Notes: generated from the letters alone by a model not told the origin. A stretch of DNA of 64,000 nt from Mansonella perstans (GCA_037074765.1 JBAMDO010000138.1:1-64000), one strand, 5' to 3'. Shown: positions 38,401-54,400, counted from the first letter of the stretch. Numbers and translations: made by a program.

Positions 38401-41400
38401 GTCTGAAAAATCCAATTTTAAAAATTTAAATTGTTTAAATAACAAATGTTACTAAAAGAAAGTCCTTATCCATTTAAGCTAAAAGTTAAAAGATCTCAAA
38501 CATCCTTTTCAATTTAATCTATAGATCAGTTTTCGAAGGATTAATAGTGAATTCTACTACAAAAAACCTATGCAGTTTTCGACGCCCATCGAAGAATTCG
38601 TATTCTGATTTTGATACGTATTAAAAGTACCATGATTCGACGATATACTGTGTTCATAAGTAGAAGGTGGACTCCTGAAAATGCAAGTAGAAAATTTCCT
38701 AATAAGCTAATAGTATGAGGAAAATAGCGGAAATTGTACTAGTAATGTTAATCATTGAAGATTTCAACCCCCTCAGAAACATTAGAATCGATAATCCACA
38801 CATGAGACTTACGAATTGGAATTTATAGACTGGCTAAGTGCTGTATCCATTTCCATTGCAGTTGAACTGGTTCGTCGAGTAATTACTGAATTTGATCCCA
38901 AAGTTGAACGTCGAGATGAACTACAAATAATGAAGAAGTGTTACACATGAGATGAGAAAGAAATAATTTAAAAGATTACTTGAAAAAAAATAATGAAATT
39001 TCCAAAAAGCAAAAGTGATCTTGTCATTTTTTGACTTTAAAATATTTTAGTTTAATAAAATTTTAGCCTCATAATTCATGTTTCGACTTTATACGTTTCG
39101 CTTATTTCTGGTGCTAGCAATTATCCGCACTATCAATATTCCACTTCCACATTTCATTAATGTTTTGTATTCACAATGACAGATGGAGAATTTAAATCAT
39201 CTAAATGTCTGCTAACTGCTCATGTATTCTCAAAATTTTACGTTTTCCATTTTACGTTTACGTTTATTTTTACGTGCAAAAACTTTACGTACATATTTTT
39301 TGAAATTAAATTCATCAGAAAAATTTTAATCACTTTTGCTATTTTACCTTTTTGGTGGTGGTAATTGATTAACAGATTGCGCTGATGATATCAATGGTGC
39401 ACGACTGTATTCTTCACTCAAAGTCATCGTTGCACTAGTACCACGATTTAGTGGCGAGTCAGGCTTAATCCGTATTCCATAATAGTGATACTTGGAATTA
39501 CCACGTGTACCAAGCCGACGTGTGCGTAAGCCGTGAAATACTGACCGGATAAGCTTACCGAATGAAGCTGCATTTACTGGTTCGAGTTTATTTTCATTGC
39601 AATGTCTAAAATAATTTTAAATCTGCTTCTTATTATCCTAATGAGAGAATGAGCACTTTATCATTTAATAATATTAATGTAGCAAGTACTTATGTAAGAG
39701 AGAGTAATTCATTTAAAAAAAAATTCATTCGAGTTTTCACATGAATTGAAGTTCATTCCAGAAAATTCACTCTTTTAAATTTATCCAGTCTAGTTGAAGC
39801 TGATTATAAACGGATTACTATTTGTACTATGAATAAGATGATACTCCTGTTTTTGAAGCAGTACTGAATAACATAGTCTTAAAAAAAAGTTATTCACTAA
39901 CTTTAAATAAATACGGTAAGTTCAATATAAATGAAGAAAGCCTATTTTATTATATATTTTACATCCTAGAGAATTTTTCATTCTAAAAATGTGATGTCAA
40001 AACTGCAGTACTATGCACTGGTCTGAAGAGAGATTCAAAAAAAAAGAAATGTAAAATTTAGACAATTGTAAACCTATTTACTGAAATATTTCCTATCATA
40101 CCTTACTTGCATGCAAAATCATCACCCGTATAAGTTCAAACCTTACTTGATATAATGACTGTAAAGGGTACAACGCGGAAGAGAAGTACCATCAGCTGGT
40201 TCATAATTATTAATTAACCACTGGATCTGCAAGGCAAAAGCAATGAATGGACAATTTTTACCAAAAATAATGAATATCTTCCCCTCTTTATTTGTAAACT
40301 TAAATGTTGAATAGTTTAAATATTCTTCAAATAATTATTATCTAGCTAGAAACTAACTTATTACTTAGCATTTCTTAAGGCAGAATAACTTTTAATTGAA
40401 TAAATAACAGGAAGATTACTAAACTAAATTTTGTTGGTAAAAATTGTCGCCATTAAAACTTAATTTCTTATCCTTTCAATACTTCAGTACTGGAGTATAT
40501 ACTGGAAATCTAAATAATCCATGAGTTGAATAACTTTTTAATTTTAATTAAATTTTTATTTTGCTTTCTTCTTGCAAGTGAATCAATCTGCTTCCAAATT
40601 AGATAGCGAAGGAATTATGGATAATATTTATTATTTTCAAAATGAAAGAGAACTTTTCAATTCTAAATTAAATAAAATGCTTGAAAATTCATTTCCCACC
40701 TTCTTTTTATATCTTTTCTAAAAAGTTAAGCTAAAAAATTTCATTTGATCACTTTTTTTGACCAAAATTATTGACCTTATTTTACGATGATATATGCAAA
40801 TGTCAAGTAGCATCTTTCCTTCTTCTATCCAATCATTTTGTCGCTCATTCTCCACTCTCATATTAGCCACGCCCTATGCTCATCCAACTACTGGCTTCCA
40901 ATTTATCAAATGAAATGATTTAAATTACTGAATTAAAAGTACGGTAATTTTAACAATTCTTGTAACTTAATCTGTTTCTCAATTATCACCCTAGTTCACC
41001 TAATTAGCATTCACTTCATTACTGCTCCCTCTCTAATCATCCACTCTTCTAATCTTTTTTCATCATTCCTCAATCTTCATAATATTGCATGTTGAAAAAT
41101 CATTAATGTAATTACTACCCCGTCCATTTTAATCACTCCCTCATTTGCCCTTTAATCACCACCCTATTATAATTTTTACCATCAATTTATTCATCTTTTA
41201 CAAACCAAAAATTTCCCCTTTATAAATCTCAAATAACCGAATGTTCGATCCTTTTCAGATGCTTGGTTATCCAAGCTCAATTTCTGGGCCGAATGTTATA
41301 TATACAAACATATATTATACATTTATATATACATATATACAAATTTATTTCAAAAGCAACCAATTAAGTTCGAACAATTAATTATAAATGCAAAAATTGT

Positions 41401-44400
41401 ACTGTATTTTTTCACCCTTCTTAATACTCATTATCATCATTACCTTAGCTTCAATTTTAGATTAATCATAATCTTTTCCTTTCAGTCAAATTAAAATCAC
41501 TCCAAAATTTCCCTGTGGGACTGTTAACCAATAGGATAATTAGAAGTTATCAATCGATCAATTCAATCGACCAAATAAAACTTTTATCCGACAAAAAAGA
41601 AAAAACATATAAATATTTTTGGAAAAAGTAAGAGAGCAAACATCAAAGTAGAAAAATGTACAGTAATGAAAATTAAAAGAAATATTTAAATTTAGATTGA
41701 AACTAAACATCAGTGATAAAGTTTTAAAGCTACTTTTTTTTTTATTAAATATTGATAATTTTCAAATTAGCATTTAAGCTAAACTGGATAGACATAGTCT
41801 AGCCAAAGAAAAAAAAAATTCTTTCATACAAACTTACAGTAGCAGGTGAAGCACGAGTTGTATGACCCAACTGAGCTCCAACATCCTCCTCTACAGATCC
41901 CGGAGAATCCTGCTGCTGTATAACATATGTTTGCTGTGTTGGTGAATGTATTGGCTGGTACTAAATAAAAAAAAGCCAATAAGAAAGTTTTTAAAAAAAA
42001 TATCATATTTTTTTTAGCAGTTTCGATTACATATCATACAAGCTCCTAATGAGTTCGATCTACATTTAAAAGATGAAATAAAAAAAAAAAATTCCAGTTC
42101 TGGATAGTTTTTTTTTTTTTTTTGCCTGCTTATTCAGTATATTATTAATAGCAAAAACTTAATCTTAATCAGATTAACAAAAACAAATACTGAATTAGTC
42201 TTAATAAATCGCAAAACAATTTTCTACTGTAAGAATTATTATTTTTATTACATTATCCTCGTAAGTAATAGTAAGTTAAATTTACTTGATAAATTATGCT
42301 AGTTTTTTTGTCTCATATTTAGTGATTGTCACAGATCATTATCTCACCACCATTATTATCATCATTATCGTCATCAACATCATCATCATTATCATCATAC
42401 AATGATATTTGCAATAATTAATAAATGCTGATAATAAGTACTAAATTTTAGCAAATTAAAACTGAAAAAAAAAAACGAAAATGAATAGCTCAAATCGGTG
42501 GTAAAAATAAAATAGAACTAGAAGTGTTGTAAGTAAAAGTAAACAAACCTGATAGTACGATGGGTATTCGGTAGTATAGACATAAGTAGCATTCCTGCAA
42601 TATAACATATTTCGTTGGTAGTGATGTAAAAATAATTCCGAAAATTTTTGGATAGATGAAAATTGAATCAAACAGTATGACTTGAAATAGTTTTGTTTTG
42701 AGATATGTGAATGGGAAGAATTGTTGTAACAGCAAGCAATGGCAAAAAAATTATGCAATGAATGAATAATTATATGTATAAAAAAGGGAAAAGAGAGAAA
42801 AATACAGCAAAGAAATTTCAATCTTTCAAGCTTTCCACACGGTACATTTATTTCTCAAGCTCTTATCCCATATTATAGCTTTCTGTAAAAAATACACCTT
42901 CTCGTCTATATTTCTGATTTTATTTTTATTATTATCCTTCCTCTTAATAATTCCCTCATTCCTCATTCCTCACCTTTTACATTCTCTTTCCGCTTCTAAA
43001 AAAGGAAATGCATAATGAAATTTCACTATGGTCTATAAGAAATATATGGTTATGTGTATTAGAGTGTACATTATAGATTATGCTGCAAATGCATATACAA
43101 ATATACTATTCGTTTGCTTTTCCGAATCCTTCCATCAGTGCTTCCGGAAATGCCACATTTTATCCCCAAAAAAAAGAAAAAAAAAAAGGAAAAGCTAAAT
43201 TGATAGCGTTACTCTATATATAGCAATATGTGCAGCTAAATTATATTTTTTGGAAAAAATTATGTCTAAAGGAAAATATTTACGACAAATTAATGATATT
43301 ATGTAAATGAGTGATATTACGATATACAGATATGTAATAAATCATGCAAAAAAAAACCTTCTAATCCTGAAATTATACTACTAAAGAAATTACTCATAAT
43401 ATGATTCGTAATCATAATAATAATCATAAAATCACTCATAATCATAAAACCACTCACAATCATAATACCATAATAGAAAGTAAGTCATGTATTTCATGCA
43501 TCTCTACTTTCTCATCTTTCCTATCTGTGTATTATTATTAAATAATAATTATTAAGTATGCATATTATGATTGTTTTAGCTTTAAAATAAAACAGATTAT
43601 TAACTATACAACATTTGGACATAAATTACTTACCCAAAGTTAATGACATTAAGTAAATTATCTTGAAATACAATACGACATATGTAACAGTGATATGATT
43701 TCAAATAATCTAAAAGTCACAAAATGCCGAAGAATATATTATAAGTCAAAAGATTTAGCTAAATTTAATTTAAATCTGCTACAAAATTTCCAAAACCTAC
43801 GGTAACGAATAGCTAGAATTCAAATTAAACTAATTTTATTGAAATATTGCTTATGATTACTCATGATTATCTCAGTTTTATCACTGAGTTGCATATGATA
43901 TCACTACTACATCACTTGCGCTACTTATCATTTAATCAAACAGTCGTATCTGAAATCATGCAGAATGTTTGAAATAAAATAATCATGAAATAAAGTTTTG
44001 AAATAATTTTATGAATGAAATAAAAGAAGAAATTTAAACCAAAGATATATGCAAGTATCAGTGCAGGAAGATCACCAAATCCTTAACATCATTCTTAATC
44101 GGTCCTTTATGTTTCGAAAATATTGTTAGATTCAAATTTTTTTTAAAAAAAAAGTTTTCATAAGATTCAATGAAATTAATTTTTCATTCGAAAAAAAAAA
44201 ATTCAAAGTTAAATACCTGTCCAGATGCTCAATTCGATTACTTTTCGTCATTGACTTTTACGAAGTTAATATCTTGTAATAAGTAAAATAATGTGAAAAG
44301 TGCCCCTTCAAAAAAAAAAAGGGATCTGTATGTTTTCACAGGTGAACTGATTTAGCCTTTAAGAGATTGAAATACATTATAAGCCAGGAACAGGAGGAAG

Positions 44401-47400
44401 CAATGAGCTAAGGTACATTTATAATGATTATAATGATGACTAGCTCAGTCCAATCCTTTGGCTAATCATTCACTCACACCTGCTCTAATAACATTTCTCT
44501 TCCTAACTACGAAAATCTCTTTGTGAAATTCCGCATTTTCATCCATTATTACTACCTCGCATTATCGCGCCCCTTATTAAAAATGGATTCTATCAATAAG
44601 TAGACAGAAAGGGAATAAAAAGAATTAAATTTTAGTCTTTAGCTGAAAAGAATTCAACAATATTAAATTCTAAACGATATTATAAAGCAATTACAACAAT
44701 AGCTATTAATTTAAGCAAGTAGAATAGCATGAAACTATTGATGATAAGCTTCGTCATTTTGAAATGAGTCTATGGCAAAGCTTAAAGAGAAAAATAAATC
44801 CACATAAAAATTGATAAGGGATGTGTCACGCTATTTTAAACCTTTAGAAATTTATCATCGAAAAATTTCCATTCATCAAAAATGCAATTCCTTTATCGAA
44901 TATAATTGTAATAATTAAATATATGGTAGTAAACAAGTTGCTTATTGATATATAGAAAATAAAATTAAAATTTAATTTTAAAATAAATTTTAAATAAAAA
45001 AGGAAAAATTGAAATGATAACGTTAACTAAAATAATTTCTTCAATGTAATCTAGAAAATAATCTTGAATTAAAATAGTGTGAAACCAACCAACCAATGCT
45101 ATCTGATACTTATAACGTGACAATATCTTTAGTGAATGAATAAATGTTTGGTTACCAAGGTATCATACATGCATACAAAATACTTGACAACAGTAGTTAA
45201 GGAGAAAAAGGATAAAAAGGAAGCGGTGATGAAATTGAGAATTTAAGCAAATTCACAAGATGCATCTAACTTCCCACAACTATTTTTATATTCTTCATGT
45301 ATTCCACATCTTTTATATATATACGTAATGCATTGCAATCCGATGAGAACCATAACGACCACAAACAATAATTTGTCGTCTCCTAGACGACCCATCATGG
45401 AAACCAAAAAGACAAATATGTAAAGTACTTCCGAAAAATTCGAAAAAACAAGAAATTTTACCTGGAATTACCTTATTTCCTCTTATCCTTCTCTTATTCC
45501 TTTCCTTTCTATCATTTAACTTACAAATAGTTCATAGGATATTTTTGTATTAGAGTTACCATTAAATTTTCAAAAATTAAAACTATAATAATAAGACACT
45601 AATTGTTTTCAATTTAATTACCTACTGGATCATCATTAGTAATAAATTTTCATTTATTCAAAATAATAAGGACCCAAATGATTTTCGTTAAAACAATTCA
45701 TGGTCAAGGATAGTGACCATGAATTTATGAAAAATGAAAAATATATCCCACATATCGTTAGTTTAGCCTAATTTAGTTTAGCTTTAGTTTAATTAGTTTA
45801 GCCTAATGATATAATGCAAAAAAAAACAAAAGATATCCTATCAAAAGATGAACTTTTTTTTGGTTAATGTAATAGTAATTATCAATATAAAATACTGTAA
45901 TATTTCATCCTTATTGTATTTCAGTAATTTCACTTGGAAAGTTTTTTCAATATTCCTACTATTGTTAATATTATTAATTGTACTGTTTATTAATATAACT
46001 AATTATTAATTAGATTAAATCCCTTTTTTTAAGTTAATTCTTAATGTTTGCGAGTTTTGAAAAAAGCAATTTGCAATATTTTTAAAATAAATATCATTCT
46101 TAATTAATACTAGTACAGCTAGTTACTAATTAGACCACTAATCTTTTTTTTAAGCTAATTCTCAATGTTTGCAAGTTTTAAAAGAAAGCAATTTGTAAAA
46201 TTTTTCTAAATAAATTTCATTCTTAACTAACACACCTATTCAATTACCAACTATCCATTATTAGCATTATTACATTCAAGGTTAAGAAAAATTTTATGCT
46301 ATTATTTAAACAAAACTGAATTGTTGGTTTCGTTTTTTTTTTTTTTCAAAGCGGAAATTTTAACAATAAATAATTGAGAGTAATGTAAAGAAAAGAGGAA
46401 AAAACTAATCCGGGCAAGAATAAGCTTTTTGGTTTTTCCTATGGCTTTTTGGCTGGCTATTTTTTCCAATCTTAACCTAGATACCATATTATTAGCGCTT
46501 GCTATTTCTCCTGCTTTCTTGGTTACCAAAAATCTTTTTAATAAAAGCTTCAACAATGCGCTTCACCTTAAGGCTTAACATATTAAAAAAATAAAGACGA
46601 TCATACATATACATACACAAACACACATACACACACACATATATATATATAGATACACAATTATACATGCGCATACCTCATAAATCATTTAATGATTCAA
46701 AAAAAAAAAAAAAGTGAAGAAGGAGAGATAAGAAAAAGATTATAGATATTTTATCCATATCCATTATATGGAGAAGCACATATACGCAGCATTAAAAGGT
46801 CTAAAATTTTCAATAAAACAAGAACTGCTTTTTTGATGACAGGATTGTTTTTCCTTGACATGCAAGGCCCGGAAAAATAACTCCACTAGCCTACAAACAA
46901 AAAAAAGCCTTTTCCATACTGATCAAAAGCTATCGCTGTTTGATTCGGTTGTTGTCATTACTAATAATTCTCTCTCCTTTCTACCTTTTTTTAATTGTTA
47001 TTTGGTTTTGCTCGTTCCTCCTTCTTATTGAAGCCAACATTTTTGTCACCATTTGTCAAAAGAATTCCATTATCATCAATCACGATAACATTACAGGACA
47101 TATGCTTCGTTAAAGCCTAAAGCTTAAGCCTCCCATATCTCTCTGTTGCCTTAGCTTCAGTTGTTATCCCTGGTTTCTAGGTGGATACATTCAGTTGCTA
47201 AACAACAACCATCACAACCGACCATATCAACCGATCAAACTAACCTTGAAACACTATTTCTGTCAGTGTCACCACTAACAACGGTTACTATCATCATTAC
47301 CATCACCATCACCACCATCATTATTATCATCATCATCATCACCGTTATCATCCATCTCTCATATTCCAGCATCATTTTTTTAATCATAGTTTTTCGGATC

Positions 47401-50400
47401 ACATTTAGGAATTTTCAAAAATATAAAAGAAAAAAAATTGACTTACATATTAGTAATCCTGTCATCATTTTCTTCACTTTTTTCCCACCCTTATCTTCTT
47501 CTAATTACTCATTGTAAAACATTGAATGCTTGAAAAATTCTACTTTTAACATTTAAAACATCTAATTGATGCAATCATTAAAAGATTGCATCATAATATC
47601 ATAATATCCTGTAAAACTATACTTTAAAATATTTTACAGCATAATTTACAATAATCTTAAAGCGGTAAAATGGAAAAATATATTTCTAAAAACGGTACTA
47701 TTCTATCAAATTATTTTTAAATCCTAAGAATTACAATATATAAATATTATCAAATAAAGTAGAAATTAATTTTTCTTCCTGTGTCAATATTCTTTTAATG
47801 ATTGCAAAAAAAAGTGAAAAATTGAAATCAAACTATCGAAATTTCAAACGTTGTTGCAATCATGAAATAATATAACCATATAACTCTTTCTAGTATCAGT
47901 CTATTGACTTCGCATTTATTATGTTATTTCTCAAAAAAAAAAAAAAAAAAAATTAATTACAATTTAAATTTTTACAGGTCCAATGGTCTAAAAAGAAAGA
48001 AAAATATATCAATCTGAAAAATGAAGAACTGAGTAAGTTTCCCAATTTCTAAATGGTATGTCAAATTTCCAACTCATCGTTATTATTTAGTTCCTCTTTT
48101 TACTTTATCATTTTACCTATAACATCAAATCAAACAGTGTAAAGATCATCAGTTCATCTAAAAACAATTTCTCTTGCATCATCATTCCTCCTTCACATTT
48201 CATCGCATTTTTCACTTTCCAAATTATTCCAATAATAAAAACAACATTTCATTTCTTCCTTAATTTCTCATTTATTTACAGAATGAAATTCCAAAAATGT
48301 AGTAACTATCAAATAACATAATGATAACACTCTAATATCAGTTCCTATCATTAATCAATGACTATCTCAATGTTCAATATTTTTAAATTAATTTAAAAAG
48401 CTCATTCCTAATAGAATTTTTAAGTACATGTTCCACAGCTAAATTTCAACATAATAGATTTAATATATAATTAATCGATTTCTATATTTTAAAGGACTAC
48501 GAAAAGGGCAATGAAAATGTCGGATAACAGAAGGACTGAACGCAGAGAGAATAGGATTTATAAGAGATTTTCAGCACTTGGTGAGTCAGTTATACGTATC
48601 CTGAATGCTACAAAAAAAAAATTAGAAATTTTAAATTTGCAATTTAAAATTATATCTTGCATATTAGATTAGATTAGGAGACATTTCAATTTTTGAATTT
48701 TTGCTCTTCACTTGCTGTTACGATATATCTTCCCAATTTGCAAGTCACCTTGTATCATAATGGCAGTGTGTATGGTGCAACATAATTACAACACATTAGG
48801 TGCTTCGGTGCATTGATATCGTAATAACTTAGTACGTTGATGTCACTTGTCCTATTGGATAGGCATCCATTAGGCATAATTGTCGTGATTCGTCACTACC
48901 ACTGATATCACTTGACCGAACTACTATCGGCTCCACCGTACCACCCTCTGCTTCACTTGTTAAAAAGCCAACTTCCGTTGTTGCAATTACAGTAGTTGGT
49001 TTAAGTTTTGCTGTTGTTGTTTTTGTTGTTGTTGTTGTTGTTGTTGTTGTTGCTGCTGCTGCTGTTGTTGCTGTTGTTGTTGCTGTTGTTGCGGATATAG
49101 CTAAATTTGTTACTATTAGTGACATACGTTACTTCATTACCCAATGACTGATGATATTATGATGATGATTACTGGTGCTAGTGATAGTAGTTCCTGATTG
49201 ACCGAAGTTATCAATAGTAGTGCTGTTACTCGTACCAATAATTACGGTATCGTTTGATACTGAACCTGTTACTCCGGTTAACGCCGGTGCTGCTCGAAAA
49301 TCCGATACTGAAACAATTATCACTTTCAGTTGATAATCATAAATTTTTGGAACACAAAATAGAATAAATAGCCCAATAATAAGGAACATTTATCCTTAAC
49401 AAAAAAATAAAATAAAACCGAGCGTCATTTGAACTCGATCTTTCATCCATTTGCTAACTTTTAATTAATACCAGAATCTCTTTTGATTTACGGTCATTCG
49501 GAATGTCACATACTATAAAAACAGTGCAGCAATTGCAATAATCTTTTGTTGTTATGGTGTGTCACTGATATTTTAATTTTAAATTGGAGCCTATATTGTA
49601 TCCATGTAAGGTAGATTGTGAGCAATCATCACATGTTTTACAAACTCTCGAGTAACATGCAAAATATTCTCTCATTTGAGCTTCCATGCTAATTCGGTTT
49701 TTTATGAAATCTTGCTGTAAAACAAACAAATCTACCTATCAGCTTACTAAGTTCTGTTTTGTATGGCAGAGAAAATCCTGAGGCAAGTTTCTCTTCATGT
49801 ATTCTTTTAATCTCTAGTGGCTTCAATAATAAATATCATTTAATTAAATAGTAGTAAAACTACAAGTAAGATATCCATCTGAAATAATTATTAACGACCC
49901 AAAATTTTTTGAATACTCTGAAAAAAAGATCAATATTTCACCTATTACATCAACAAAGATTACCTAACTAATAATTTACAGTATCTATTTCAACTCACCA
50001 TTTCAATTAGCTTTTTTTTTGTATTTTTTTAAGAAAATTGTTCATTATCTATCGCTATAATTACAGTAGATTTTTCCACATAAACCATTACACAGGCACA
50101 TTCAATTAGGTCAATCGTCATTAACCATCAAAAAACGCACCATAATCCCTTCCTAAGCATAAGGATTAATTTGATCATGTAAATAATTAACTGCTGTAAA
50201 TGAGATGGTTATAAAATGACAAAAAACAAATCAATAAACGAATATTATTACGGATAAATCATTAGAAACTAATGATAATAGATAAATAAAGTAAATTTAA
50301 TTTCAAACCAAAGCTAATAGTTTTTTTTTTCACTTTCACAGTATTCCTACATTATCATTTGCAGTAGTTTTAAAATTAATGAATCGCTCTCAGTTGAATT

Positions 50401-51342
50401 ATTATCAATAAAGTTATTATTATATTAACCATGTGAATAACTTTTAAATAAATAAGGAAGCAGCTATAAGCTATTTTAATAAAGATAATAGTTTCTCAAA
50501 TTCATGAATTACAAATAACATATGAAATTATCGACTGAAAACTACAGTTAAGTATTTCCCACTTACTGTAAAAATTTTCTGATTTTATGGCTAATTTGTA
50601 ACAAAGATTAATAATTTAATTCGAACCGCAATGAGTGCTGCTATATAATATCGTATAGTATCATAATTCATTTTATATATTGTATTGTATCTCATTCTAA
50701 CTTTATTGCCTTTTTTATTTGCAATTTTGCATTTGAAATTTAAAATTAATTTCGAATGATTTATAGCTTTAATTATCGCAAGCAAAAGAAATAATAAAAA
50801 TACATTTATACATCGTAATATAATTCCAAACATATGTATATACAGTAATACGATCCCAAATTTTAGAAAATTTAACTTTTTAAATTTCACAGATCTTTAA
50901 GAGTTTTTATTATTTCTCAAGTAATACTCATACATAGATAAATTGATAAAATTAAAAAACAATTTTATTTCTAAGTATTAAATAAAATTTTATTTATAAA
51001 TTGAACAAATTTCGTCATGTTATTTTGTATTAATAAATTGAACAAAAAAAAAAAAAAAAAATTGTCATATGGTAATTTCGAATGATGTCTCCTTCACTCA
51101 CTCACTTGCTTAAGCAGCATTAACCAATCAGATATGGTTGATGACATTTTATGACATAAACTTCCTCATCTACCATCACTATCTCCAAACATCCTCCGTT
51201 TCTTTTCCTCTGTTTTTAGCTTTTACTCCAAATTCAAAAACATTCATAAACATGGAATCAATTGAACAAAACAACATATTAGGTCAGCTCTATAAGCACA
51301 CATACAAACACACACATACAAACACACACATACATACACACA

Positions 51343-51409
<67 letters not shown>

Positions 51410-54400
51410 GCATACATACATGCAAATATTCATAAAGACTCATATGCAGTAAGTAATAATTACGTTTAATCATTAAGCCTAACAGGCTTCACATCGATCC
51501 CAAATTAATCACTTTGTTTCTCAATCTACCACTAACCCATATCGCTATCACATAAAATATTTTAATGCTTCATGTTCACCTGGCATACACATATATATAT
51601 ACACACGCACACACACATACACACACACATACACACACATACACACATACACACAGACATACACACACACATACACACATACACACAGACACGTATATAT
51701 GTAACACGTTCATAAAAAGATATAAGCAATAATATTAAGGATAATAATTTCAATAAAGTAGAATGAATAAGCTAGTTAGCAAATAAATCATGCTTGAAAC
51801 TTTGCTCGTCTATTTAAATAACCTAAAAATAATAAGTCTGAATTAGTTAATAGCAATGAACTCTACATTACAACCTCATCATTTTCACTGTTCCTCTTCT
51901 ATCACTGCTGTAAACTTTTTCACATTATGAATTTTTGCTATCACTACTGATCTTAGACTTAGCCAATATTTTTAAAACAGTTAAATCTAGTTCTTAAAAT
52001 AGCTAAATTTAGCAAGCTCAAAACTCAATCTAAAATTACTTTGGCATAACCTTTTATACTATTACAAAAATTCTAAACGATAATTTTATATTAGTTCAAA
52101 TTTTCACTACAACATATGCTTATGAGAAAATTGCTGAAAATCATCTCAATTCCTCTCTCAATTTCAATTTCCTTCATTTTGCGGCAATTTTTTTTCCCTT
52201 TTTTTTCATGATAGAAAGAACAGAAAAAAAGCATCCGTTTGAAAGAGATGCAAAAATATCCTGAATATTCACCTAGGTAAAATATCCAGATATCCTGAAT
52301 TATTTTGTAAAAATTTTCCATTTCTTTCGATACAAAAAATACCACAGTTATCAGTTATATAATATTATTAACAAATAAAAAATCATTTAAGAGTAAAATT
52401 AAAAAAAAAAAAACTGGTAAATGATCTCGATAATAATAATATAGTTTAAGAGACTATTTTAGATCTATATGTCAGGAGGATTTAAGAATGAATATTAAAA
52501 TTTAAAAAAGTCTTTTTCAAACTAGTCTTTTTCTTCAAAGCATGAAAGAGATATTTCAAGAGGAACTAGAGTCTAGTGTTTTACTTGTTTAAAATAAGTA
52601 CTCTTTTTCCATTTAGGAATAAAAAGTTGAAACTATTCAAATTCAAAGCATTTCATGGATGATAAATTTCCAAGCAACACAATTCAATGAACAATTTCTA
52701 TTTGCTTATAATTGCAGATTAACTGAATGATAAAAATACATCAATTCTCAGGATATACAGCAATAAATAAATAAACAAATAAAAACTTAAAAACAAAAAT
52801 TGAAAATAAAATGAAATTCATTTCAATTTCATTTCTCATTTTGTTCTATAAAAATTATCGAAAACCACTTTGTATTATTAGACATTAATAAAATTTTGAT
52901 AATTTTTCTTTTCGTTGCATTATTTTTCGTAACCAAACTTTTCAGGATAAATAGTCAGGCTAGTTAGGTTGATCAGTAAATAGTACTTTTATTGAGCATT
53001 AGCGCTTTTGAGAAAGGATTAACCATTTGGTACACGATGATAGATAGCAGTTGTAATGACCGTGAACGAATAAATGAAATGAATTTGAAAACAGTGCAAA
53101 ATCAATTTAAGGCCTAGGCAAGCAAGCAAGAAAAAGAGCTAATATATATTGGCCAAGATATATAGAGAATATGTTGTGTATGAAGTAGTATGGTAAAGAA
53201 TAATGAGTAACAGATATTAGCAAGGCATTTCCGAGAATAGCGAAATATTAAGACATATTCACATCTCATCGTCTACGGTATATTTCAAAATCTACACACA
53301 TATATATTATACATATACTTGAATGATATTTACTCTCTTTCTAACTCTTCTCTTACCTTTTCTCAAATCTTTTTCTACTTTGCTGTTACACCTGAAAGGA
53401 TATTGCATGTGACAACTATATACTCTAATTAACAACATATGATCGATTTCACAAATTCATTTATTACTAATATTTTATATTACTCTAAATGCAGCATTTA
53501 ACATTTAATTAGTTAAATCAAATTACAAAAAAAAAATTTATAATTTTCTTTTCTAATTTCTTGAAATTATTTTACACGGAAAAAGTATAAAATAAGTATT
53601 ATTAAAAATTTCTTATCCATATTTCAATTATAAAACTCTTTCCTGAAATTATTTTGCCTAGGAAAAGTATAATAAAGTAAATATTAGTACAAATTTCTTA
53701 TTCATTTTTATCCATATTTCAGATATAAAATTCCCAAATAGATGAATTAAGCCTTTACTTTCATTATCTATCATAAAATGATGTTATAGCAAGGAGAGAA
53801 AAAAACGATTTCGTGTTATAAAATAATAATTTTTTTTTATAGCAAATACTTCAATACTTCAATAATGAAATAAATCTTAGAAAAGAATAGAGAAAAAAAG
53901 ACATATTTCCCAGCTAATTTTCAATAAAGAAAATGGGATGAAGAGAAAAAAGAAAGACAGAGAGACAGAGAGAAGGAAAGAGAACTTATTATGATTTTAT
54001 TTCAATCTGTGAGATGAAATTTTAAAATTTTGAAAGCTTTTTTTTAATCGCCTGCTTTATAGCTACGATTTTTTGTAATTTGATGAAAACAACAAGGATT
54101 AAACCATTTTGCCCTTTGCTAACTTTAACTTAACTTTCCTCATTAGATTTTTATATTTCTGTTTTTTTTTTTAATGCTATTAAATTAATGTTTAATATGA
54201 AATAAGGATTAGTTATCATTTTATAAGTTTTAATTTATCAATTTATTTGCTCTCGAAATTAACAAATCGATAAAAGTTTATGTCTAATTTATTTGCTCAT
54301 AAAAAATCAATAAATTGACTAAACCTATGTTATTGATCTTTCCTTTTTTTTTATTTTTTTGCAACATATTATTTGATTTTTCAAGTTTTATAATTTACTC

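Noticed and set aside
47266..47517. Plus-strand open frame with a long Ile/Thr-rich stretch
   Set aside because: It is the ATC/CAT microsatellite read in frame; only the part before 47266 looks coding.
49123..49125. Methionine at 49125 as the main start of a separate gene
   Set aside because: The frame runs into RFX exons downstream and RFX exons upstream also join in phase; at most it is an internal isoform start.
51138..51473. Open frames encoding His-Thr or Cys-Val runs on both strands
   Set aside because: They are translations of the CA microsatellite, not genes.
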